NCBI RefSeq assembly: GCF_000739615.1
Contig: NZ_BATP01000054.1
Location: 1 to 37,408, forward strand
Origin: Haloferula sp. BvORR071
GTDB lineage: Bacteria > Verrucomicrobiota > Verrucomicrobiia > Verrucomicrobiales > Akkermansiaceae
Length of the DNA: 37,408 nt
Direction: 5' to 3'
The stretch's first letter is position 1, and every line of letters starts with the position of its first letter. Below the pieces are notes generated by a model, which was not told the origin of the DNA, did not search any database, and saw only the letters and a program-made list of their open reading frames with translations. This document shows, piece by piece, positions 31,879 through 37,408 of this stretch. The translations under genes and the position numbers were made by a program.

Positions 31879-33627
31879 CTATCTTCCCGCCGGCACCTTG
31901 GGCTCGATGCTCTTCAGCTTCCTCAGATTCGTCGCCAGCTTCGCTGGCAATTCCCCCTTCGCGATCCGCTCCTCCACATTCAGGAACTCCAGCGAGTTCC
32001 GGTAGCAGAAGTCCCGACACAGCATCTCCGATTCATCGTCATTACTACCCGCATCGTACACCGCGCTCTTGAATGCCAGCAGGTAGTTCAGCCGGTCCGA
32101 GGCATGGGTCATCGGCATGAACCAGTCCGAGCCATAGATGATCTTGTCGCCGAAATCCCAATCCCGCGGCGTTCCGTCCGGCCATGGCTTGCGGCTGTCC
32201 GCGATCAAGCTCTTCAGATTCCCCGTGAAAATCTTGCGCTTGTCGGGATCCGCGATGTCCTGGTGGCAGCCAAATTCGCAGTAGATGTTCTTATAGTCGC
32301 GGCACAGCTCATAGACCGTTTTCCCCCACTTGGAATTATCCCACTTCCCCGCGCTGTACCATTCCCCGCCGCCCCCGGCGTGGCCCAGGCAGAGCCGCAG
32401 GTTTTTCAGCTCCTTGTGTTCTTGGAGCAGAAGCTGCCAGCCCCTTGGATCCGCCAATTGATCATAGCCGGGCTGCGCTTCGAATTCGCCCTTAGCGCAG
32501 TGTGCGAAAAGCGGCACATCATTCTTCACGGCCCACCGGCACAGATCCAGCAGCCGCCGATCCAGGTCATCCCCCGTCACCGGCGGACGGTTCTTGGGCT
32601 CGTAGCGAGCCTTCCATTGCTCCAGTGGCTGCTTCCACTTGCTTGATGGCGGATCCGGGATCTTATTGCCCGCCGGCCGGTAACCTGATGGCGGATACAC
32701 CTTCACCCCGAAGGCACCTCCGCTCTCATAGGCCTTCCGCACAATCTCCAGCGCCCTTCCGTCCGCCGCTTCTCGATCCTTCTCCCATGTATCCCGGAAG
32801 GGGCTGTAGGCCACGAAATACAAAAGCTTCCCCTTGGCCTGCTTCTGCTGACTTTGCATCCGCCGGATCTGATCGCGGGTGCTGTAGAGTCTCGGATTCT
32901 CCTCCTCCTGGTTGTAGGTCGGAGCCAGATCCATCATGTGGCTCACCGCCAGATTGATCCGCTCATTGTGATCGCTCTGGAAGCGGCCTTCCACCCTGTT
33001 GTCGGCTTTCGTCAGGCATCGCAGAAAATGAAAATACTCGCTGGCGCGTTCTGACCGCGAACCCTTGTCCTTCGAGTTCTCCTTGAGGAGCGTCACGAAG
33101 CCCTTCGGTTCTTCGTCGAAGAGCGCCACGAAGTCCATCAGGCTGGCCTCTTCCTTTCGGGTAAGTTTGTCTACGGGCTTGGTCTTATCCGGATCCAGCA
33201 ATTTCCGCGCGCCGGTGATCCCCGGATCTGCCGCCACTTCCTCCGCGCTGATGTTCCTCACCTCCGCGAGCGCGCTGACGTCCGCCGCGATCTTCGCGTT
33301 GACCTCATGCTCGGCAGGCAACTTGGATTCTCCGGTCATCCGGGTGATCAGATCCGCCAGCGCCAGGACCCTCGCATCGGTCGCGTATTGCGCGTGATCG
33401 CCCAGCATGTCGCGTTTCGCCAGCACGATCCCGCGCAGCGGCAGGAAGCGCGAATTGAAGGTATGCGTGTGAACGTCCACCACCGGCACGGAGTCGACCA
33501 ACTCGCGCTTCGCAGCGCTGAAATCACTCGTGTCCACTGCCGGGAATTCTGTCGTCGTGCAAGCACTCAGCAGCATGGCACCGCCCGCACCTAGCAGGGA
33601 CGGGAGGGAGGAGGTCCGGATCGTCAT
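31879..33627 (-). CDS. Amidohydrolase-fold lipoprotein
   Basis: A 582-residue protein with a lipoprotein signal (MTIRTSSLPSLLGAGGAMLL then SAC, lipid-modified Cys23). The body is an amidohydrolase-type TIM barrel: HTH at 53-55 (VVDVHTHTF), the inner-strand histidines in PLFAHCAKGE and LCLGHAGG, and the catalytic-type Asp in IIYGSDWFMP. These are the metal ligands of the amidohydrolase_2/PHP-like group, so a zinc or other metal hydrolase acting outside the cytoplasm is likely; substrate unknown. A charged middle region (about residues 100-215) is longer than usual. The ATG at 33627 was chosen; the TTG three codons upstream is less likely. There are no operon partners. Confidence 0.85.
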   Translation of the reverse strand: MTIRTSSLPSLLGAGGAMLLSACTTTEFPAVDTSDFSAAKRELVDSVPVVDVHTHTFNSRFLPLRGIVLAKRDMLGDHAQYATDARVLALADLITRMTGESKLPAEHEVNAKIAADVSALAEVRNISAEEVAADPGITGARKLLDPDKTKPVDKLTRKEEASLMDFVALFDEEPKGFVTLLKENSKDKGSRSERASEYFHFLRCLTKADNRVEGRFQSDHNERINLAVSHMMDLAPTYNQEEENPRLYSTRDQIRRMQSQQKQAKGKLLYFVAYSPFRDTWEKDREAADGRALEIVRKAYESGGAFGVKVYPPSGYRPAGNKIPDPPSSKWKQPLEQWKARYEPKNRPPVTGDDLDRRLLDLCRWAVKNDVPLFAHCAKGEFEAQPGYDQLADPRGWQLLLQEHKELKNLRLCLGHAGGGGEWYSAGKWDNSKWGKTVYELCRDYKNIYCEFGCHQDIADPDKRKIFTGNLKSLIADSRKPWPDGTPRDWDFGDKIIYGSDWFMPMTHASDRLNYLLAFKSAVYDAGSNDDESEMLCRDFCYRNSLEFLNVEERIAKGELPAKLATNLRKLKSIEPKVPAGR

Positions 33628-33679
33628 GAGAATCAAGGGGAGGGGAGTTTTGGTAGGGAGAGGAGATCCAGCGGAATAT

Positions 33680-33716
33680 TTCCGTTAGATAGTATAGGAT
33701 ATAACTCAACGTGATA
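33680..33716 (-). promoter_or_regulatory. AT-rich leader, possible promoter of the amidohydrolase gene
   Basis: On the minus strand this A/T-rich stretch reads TTGAGTTATATCCTATACTA, then TCTAACGGAAATA. TATACT is a fair -10 box, but no good -35 is seen at 16-18 bp. The contrast with the GC-rich surroundings is the main evidence. Confidence 0.25.
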
Positions 33717-33822
33717 GGTGATGGCCAGCCATTTTTCGATTATGCCAGTCGGGTGTGGGTTTGTCCGTCACTCCTTGTCCCCGCCGCCTCTTGGAAAGCA
33801 ATCGACGATGCATCTCCCCGGT

Positions 33823-33861
33823 ATTTAAAAAGAAAGCGCCCGCGGAAATCCACGGGCGCTT
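33823..33861 (-). terminator. Intrinsic terminator of array gene 1
   Basis: On the minus strand GCGCCCGTGG and CCGCGGGCGC (33836-33860) form a 10-bp stem with one U.G pair, followed by TTTCTTTTT. It lies about 28 bp after the stop at 33890. Its sequence is shared with the terminators at 35929 and 36949. Confidence 0.9.
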
Positions 33862-33889
33862 CAAAAATCAAATCCAACCCACCCCCACC

Positions 33890-34804
33890 TCACCGCCCCT
33901 CCACCACCGTCTTCAAGACCTTCTTGAAAGGCCCTTCCATATGCATCGTCATCCCCGGCTGCGGGCTGGTATCCACGGTCATGTCGGCGCTGGTCGATGA
34001 CTCCAGATCCCTCAGCTCGGTCAGCGAGCGGTGGATGACGGCACTGCCCTTGAACTTGAGTGCCATCTTGGGGCCCTCGCCCGATTCATTGACATCACCC
34101 TCACCGGCGATCTCGAATTGAGCTTTCAGCACCGCGCATGGGGTTCCTTGGAACTCCTCGATCGCGGCAAACTCCATCGTGTAGGTCCCACTGATCTTCC
34201 GCGCCTCTCCAAAGGCGGTCAGGGCTTGCGGATCCACCTTCCACTTGTCGCCCACCTTGCGCGGCGTTTCGCCGTACAGGGCGAGACCACTGTCCTGCTC
34301 GAAGGCCTCGCCCAACTCCTCCAGCGCCTTGATCTGCGCGCCCTTGGCGGTGGCGCCGTCCTCCCGCTTGGCACTGTACTTCCCGTCCTTGTATTCCAAG
34401 AGGACAGGCACCTTGAGCAGGGGGTCTTCTTCGTGGGGCGTCGGCCGGTCTTTGCCGTTCAAGGTCATCTTCGCGTTCCTAATGTCGCTCTCCAGCGTGC
34501 GGCGCGATTTGTTGTCTCCCAGGGAGACCAGGTTTGCCACGCTGCGATCGCGGCGCTCCATCGACCCCTCCATCGTCTTGTCTCCCACCTTGACCGTCAG
34601 CTTGCTCAGCTTCATCTCGGTAAGCTCCTCCATGGTGAGGGTTTGACCCTTCGGCGACGGTTCGAGCTCCTTGCTCGCCAGCACATGGCTCTGCGCCTTC
34701 TTCGCCTCCTCCAGCGTCGCGACTCCTTCGGCCTTCGCGTGATGGCTGCAAACGCCGAAGGTCAGACCGGCTCCGAGCAAGGATTTGATCACAAGGTCCC
34801 TCAT
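33890..34804 (-). CDS. Tandem secreted protein family, member 1
   Basis: A 304-residue exported protein with a signal peptide (MRDLVIKSLLGAGLTFGVCS then HHAKA, cleavage before EG). The mature part is acidic with the family landmarks EEL/MKLSKLTVKVGDKTMEGS, RSVANLVSLGDNKSRRTLES, a VPVLLEYKDG strand, LYGETPRKVGDKWKVDP, FQGTPCAVLKAQF, HRSL and MTMHMEGPFKKVLKT. I do not recognise an established family. It is the most diverged member (HRSLTELRDLESST, no NMxxKT end) and its leader differs most. Three related genes follow upstream. The ATG at 34804 aligns with the other members' MKTLAIRTLL start. Confidence 0.85.
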   Translation of the reverse strand: MRDLVIKSLLGAGLTFGVCSHHAKAEGVATLEEAKKAQSHVLASKELEPSPKGQTLTMEELTEMKLSKLTVKVGDKTMEGSMERRDRSVANLVSLGDNKSRRTLESDIRNAKMTLNGKDRPTPHEEDPLLKVPVLLEYKDGKYSAKREDGATAKGAQIKALEELGEAFEQDSGLALYGETPRKVGDKWKVDPQALTAFGEARKISGTYTMEFAAIEEFQGTPCAVLKAQFEIAGEGDVNESGEGPKMALKFKGSAVIHRSLTELRDLESSTSADMTVDTSPQPGMTMHMEGPFKKVLKTVVEGR

Positions 34805-34866
34805 GGTGTCTCCAGCCTGACAGCCGCTCCCGCCGCTTGGAAAGCACTCTGTGATCACATCTCGCC
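34805..34866 (-). promoter_or_regulatory. Conserved leader of array gene 1
   Basis: On the coding strand this reads GGCGAGATGTGATCACAGAG, then TGCTTTCCAAGCGGCGGGAG and GCTGTCAGGCTGG before ATG. It aligns with the leaders of genes 2 and 3, but the TGTTAGG motif of those has changed to CTGTCAGG. It probably holds the promoter; boxes are not identified. Confidence 0.5.
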
Positions 34867-34870
34867 GCGA

Positions 34871-34903
34871 CAAAAAAGCGCCCGCGGCTCACCCGCGGAC
34901 GCT
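34871..34903 (-). terminator. Intrinsic terminator of array gene 2
   Basis: On the minus strand AGCGTCCGCGG and CCGCGGGCGCT (34877-34903) pair over 11 positions including a U.G, followed by TTTTT. It is 20 bp after the gene's stop at 34923. Confidence 0.88.
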
Positions 34904-34922
34904 CTTCAAAAGCCGCGCCGCC

Positions 34923-35840
34923 TCAGGGCTTCTTCACCACCGTCTTCTGCACCACGTTGAGCGGCCCTTCCAGATGCATCGTCATCTGCTTGCCTTCCGG
35001 GCCTTGCTTGCTGTCCATGATCACGGTTGCGGTGATCTTCGCCTCCAGGTCCACCTGATCGGCGAGCGAGCGGTGGGTGATCGCTTCACCCTTGAACTGC
35101 AAGTTCATCGTCGATGGTCCCTCGGCGTCATTTTGCTCGCCGCTGAGTTCGAATTGCGCCTTCAGCACCGCGCAGGGAGTTCCTTCGAACTCCTTGATCT
35201 CCACAAACTCCACCGCATAGGTCCCGCTCATCTTTTCGACATCGCCGAAGGCCGTCAGCGCCTGCGGATCCATATTCCACTTGTCGCCCACCTTGCGCGG
35301 CGTATCGCCATACATCGCAAAGTCGTTGTTCTTGTTGAGGCTCTTGTTGATCCTATCCAGCGCCTTGATCTGATCGCCCTTGGGCGTCGCACCGGACTCC
35401 AGCGTGGCCACTCCCTTGCCATCCTTGTATTCGAGCAAGACCGGCACTCCCTCCAGCGCGTCCTTCACCTCCGGCCACGGCGCCTCCCGGCCGTTCATCG
35501 TGACCTTCGTGTCCTTCGCATTGCTTTCCAGTGTCCGGCGCGCGCGCGTCTCGCCGAGGGAGACCACGGTCTCAACGTTGCTCTCTCTGGAGCTCATCGT
35601 GCCCTCCATCGTCCTGCCGCCGGTTCCGACCCTCAACTTGCCATCCTTGGTTTCCATCAGCTCCTCGATCGTGAGGGTCTGCCCCTTCGCGGGAAGCTTC
35701 GTCTTCCTTGTCGCCAGCACATGCCCCTCCGCCTCCTTCGCCTCCACCACCGCGGCACTGTCTTCCGCCTTCACAGCACTCCCACAAATCCCGAGCGCCA
35801 ATCCCGCCCCGAGCAAAGTTCTGATCGCAAGTGTCTTCAT
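34923..35840 (-). CDS. Tandem secreted protein family, member 2
   Basis: A 305-residue paralog with signal peptide MKTLAIRTLLGAGLALGICG then SAVKA. Landmarks are shared with members 1, 3 and 4: LTIEELMETKDGKLRVGTGG, RTMEGTMSSRESNVETVVSL, RARRTLESNA, VPVLLEYKDGKG, MYGDTPRKVGDKWNMDPQAL, EGTPCAVLKAQFEL, ITHRSLADQVDLEAKITATV and QMTMHLEGPLNVVQKTVVK. The last 160 residues are the best conserved. The domain is probably all-beta; function unknown. The first ten residues are identical to those of member 3. Confidence 0.87.
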   Translation of the reverse strand: MKTLAIRTLLGAGLALGICGSAVKAEDSAAVVEAKEAEGHVLATRKTKLPAKGQTLTIEELMETKDGKLRVGTGGRTMEGTMSSRESNVETVVSLGETRARRTLESNAKDTKVTMNGREAPWPEVKDALEGVPVLLEYKDGKGVATLESGATPKGDQIKALDRINKSLNKNNDFAMYGDTPRKVGDKWNMDPQALTAFGDVEKMSGTYAVEFVEIKEFEGTPCAVLKAQFELSGEQNDAEGPSTMNLQFKGEAITHRSLADQVDLEAKITATVIMDSKQGPEGKQMTMHLEGPLNVVQKTVVKKP

Positions 35841-35906
35841 GATGCCGGACCCTAACAACCATCTCCGCCGCATGAAAAGCAATCTGTGATCCGATAACAT
35901 CTCGCC
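35841..35906 (-). promoter_or_regulatory. Conserved leader of array gene 2
   Basis: On the coding strand this reads GGCGAGATGTTATCGGATCA, then CAGATTGCTTTTCATGCGGC and GGAGATGGTTGTTAGGGTCC before GGCATCATG. It is the same as the gene 3 leader except for a 4-bp insertion (GGAT) and a few changes. It includes the motif TGTTAGG. Confidence 0.6.
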
Positions 35907-35928
35907 GTGGCACAAAAGCCCGCCCGCA

Positions 35929-35956
35929 AAGCGCCCGTGCTAACCCACGGGCGCTT
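35929..35956 (-). terminator. Intrinsic terminator of array gene 3
   Basis: AAGCGCCCGTG (35929-35939) pairs with CACGGGCGCTT (35946-35956), an 11-bp perfect stem. Its T-tract on the minus strand is interrupted by GCGGGCGGGC, so it may be weaker than the others. Confidence 0.7.
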
Positions 35957-35971
35957 CATCGAATCCATCGC

Positions 35972-36874
35972 TCACCGCGTCACCGTCGTCTTCTGCGTCA
36001 TGTTGAAGGGGCCTTCCACGTGCATCGTCACCTGTGGGGCCGGGCTGCCGTCCATGGTCATGATCGAGGTCGTTTTCACTTCCAGGTCGGTCTTGTCCGC
36101 CAGCGAGCGGTGACAGATCGCCTCGCCCTTGACCTGGATCCTCGTCTTCTGTCCCGGGCCGCCCTCCGCGGACGAGCCTTTGATGTCGACTTGCGACTTC
36201 AGCACCGCACAGGGCACGCCTTGGAATTCCTTGATCTCCACCAGCTCCATCGTGAAGGTGCCGCTCAGGTCCTGCATGTCGCCGAAGCCGCCCACGTTTT
36301 TCGGATCCACGTTCCACTTGTCGCCCACCTTTCGGGGCGTGTCCCCATACATCGCGAACTGGCTGTCCCGTTTGAGCGAGCCGCTCAGCTTCTCCAGCGC
36401 CACGCTCTGCTCCGGAGTGGCCGTGCCTGCCTCCAGTGTCACGACGTAAGTGCCATCCTTGTACTCGACGATCACCGGCACCCCGACCAGCGGATCTTTG
36501 TCCCCGGGCACGGGCCTGTTCGCTCCGTTCATGGTCATCGCGTTAGTGCTGGCCTTGCTTGTCAGCGTCCGGCGCGCCTTGTTGTCGGCCACATAGACCC
36601 AGGTATCCACGCTCTTCTCGCTGCGGTTCATCGTGCCCTCCATTTTCTTGCCGCTGGCATCGATGCTCATCTTGGCGTCCTTCATTTCCGCGGAGTTCTC
36701 ATCGGTGTGCGTCACGCCCTTCGCGGGAAGCTTGGACTCCTTCGCCGCCAGCACATACCCCTCCGGCTTCGCTGCCTCCGTCACCGCGGCCCCATCTTCC
36801 GCCTTCGCCGCATTCCCGCAAACCCCGAGCACCAATCCCGCCCCGAGCAAAGTCCTGATCGCAAGTGTCTTCAT
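35972..36874 (-). CDS. Tandem secreted protein family, member 3
   Basis: A 300-residue paralog with signal peptide MKTLAIRTLLGAGLVLGVCG then NAAKA before ED. Shared landmarks are MKDAKMSIDASGKKMEGTMN, RSEKSVDTWVYVADNKARRT, a VPVIVEYKDGTY strand, FAMYGDTPRKVGDKWNVDPK, FQGVPCAVLKSQVDIKG, ICHRSLADKTDLEVKTTSIM and VTMHVEGPFNMTQKTT. It is closest to member 4 in its C-terminal half (NVDPKNxGGF, FNMTxKT). Some differences cluster between residues 130 and 160 and in the Ser/Gly linker before HRSL. Function is unknown. Confidence 0.87.
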   Translation of the reverse strand: MKTLAIRTLLGAGLVLGVCGNAAKAEDGAAVTEAAKPEGYVLAAKESKLPAKGVTHTDENSAEMKDAKMSIDASGKKMEGTMNRSEKSVDTWVYVADNKARRTLTSKASTNAMTMNGANRPVPGDKDPLVGVPVIVEYKDGTYVVTLEAGTATPEQSVALEKLSGSLKRDSQFAMYGDTPRKVGDKWNVDPKNVGGFGDMQDLSGTFTMELVEIKEFQGVPCAVLKSQVDIKGSSAEGGPGQKTRIQVKGEAICHRSLADKTDLEVKTTSIMTMDGSPAPQVTMHVEGPFNMTQKTTVTR

Positions 36875-36935
36875 GATGCCGGACCCTAACAACCGCCTCC
36901 GCCGCGTGGGAAGCAATCTGTGATAACATCTCGCC
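36875..36935 (-). promoter_or_regulatory. Conserved leader of array gene 3
   Basis: On the coding strand this reads GGCGAGATGTTATCACAGAT, then TGCTTCCCACGCGGCGGAGG and CGGTTGTTAGGGTCCGGCAT before CATG. It is nearly identical to the gene 2 leader without the GGAT insertion and carries the TGTTAGG motif. It probably includes the promoter. Confidence 0.6.
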
Positions 36936-36942
36936 ACCGCGC

Positions 36943-36974
36943 AAAAAAAGCGCCCGCGGAAACCCACGGGCGCT
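36943..36974 (-). terminator. Intrinsic terminator of array gene 4
   Basis: On the minus strand AGCGCCCGTGG and CCGCGGGCGCT (36949-36974) pair with one U.G, followed by TTTTTT. It lies 32 bp after the stop at 37006. Confidence 0.9.
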
Positions 36975-37005
36975 CCAAAACTCAGAATCGATCAAATCGA
37001 TCGCC

Positions 37006-37408
37006 TCACTTCTTCAGCGTCGTCTTCGTCGTCATGTTGAAGGGGCCCTCCACATGCATCGCCATGCCCGGGCCGGCTTCGCCGTCCATGGTCATCGTGG
37101 AGGTGATCTTCGCCTCCAGATCCTCCTTGTCCGCCAGCGAGCGGTGCGAGAGCGCCTCACCCTTCAGCTTCATCGTCATCTTCGGTCCCTCGCCGCCCTC
37201 GCTGTCGGCTTGGCCGACCACATCGAATTGCGACTTCAGCACCGCACAGGGCGTCCCTTGGAAATCCTTGATCTCCACAAACTCCACCGTGAAGGTCCCG
37301 GTCAGATTCTTCGCATCGGCGAAGCCCCCGAGATTCTTCGGATCCACATTCCACTTCTCGCCCACCTTGCGCGGCGCCTCGCCATACATCGCCAGCTCGC
37401 TGTCCTTG
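37006..37408 (-). CDS. Tandem secreted protein family, member 4 (5' end beyond window)
   Basis: Only the C-terminal 133 residues are in the window. They contain AMYGEAPRKVGEKWNVDPKN, LTGTFTVEFVEIKDFQGTPC followed by AVLKSQFDV, LSHRSLADKEDLEAKITSTM and MAMHVEGPFNMTTKTTLKK, the same order of landmarks as members 1-3. It is very close to member 3. The array may extend further to the right. Confidence 0.85.
   Translation of the reverse strand, partial: KDSELAMYGEAPRKVGEKWNVDPKNLGGFADAKNLTGTFTVEFVEIKDFQGTPCAVLKSQFDVVGQADSEGGEGPKMTMKLKGEALSHRSLADKEDLEAKITSTMTMDGEAGPGMAMHVEGPFNMTTKTTLKK

Overview
The window is high-GC bacterial chromosome, roughly 63% GC by eye. The gene content (UbiB-like kinase, HrpA helicase, many secreted or single-pass proteins of unknown function), the lack of Shine-Dalgarno sites and the abundant palindromic intergenic repeats suggest Verrucomicrobiota, perhaps a Luteolibacter-like member of Verrucomicrobiales. 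That placement is inference. No rRNA, tRNA or CRISPR array was seen, and no integrase, transposase or phage structural gene.

Layout. 1-7.9 kb: a UbiB-family kinase (1906-3627, minus) and several small proteins (DUF1328, a 41-aa membrane peptide, a DUF5329-like protein, a secreted charged protein), separated by long gene-poor stretches full of repeats. 7.9-18.4 kb: an accessory stretch with two adjacent HNH_2 endonuclease genes, duplicated zinc-ribbon proteins, duplicated membrane proteins, a protein made of two copies of one module, a frameshifted barstar-type inhibitor, a DUF7919-like zinc-ribbon protein and a VapBC-type toxin-antitoxin pair. 18.4-27.6 kb: a lipoprotein, two ankyrin proteins, a carboxypeptidase-regulatory-like protein, an ADP-ribosylglycohydrolase homologue, a nucleotidyltransferase-like gene, a frameshifted membrane protein, a periplasmic beta-propeller protein and an STN-like protein. 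27.8-31.5 kb: the RNA helicase HrpA. 31.9-37.4 kb: an amidohydrolase-fold lipoprotein and four tandem paralogous secreted proteins, each with its own terminator.

Three patterns stand out. First, local duplication is the main source of new genes: 10483/11741, 12891/13536, 19016/19511, the four-gene array at the right end, and the internal duplication at 14879. Second, the intergenic DNA holds several repeat families. The clearest is a 179-183 bp element with 25-30 bp terminal inverted repeats, present three times. Third, the heptamer TCTAACA (reverse TGTTAGA) occurs twelve times, in genes and between them, and inside genes it brings in codons that are otherwise rare here. Many starts are preceded directly by CACCC rather than by a Shine-Dalgarno site.

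Two genes (barstar-like and membrane protein) are broken by apparent single-base losses in short homopolymers, so either decay or sequencing error must be considered.
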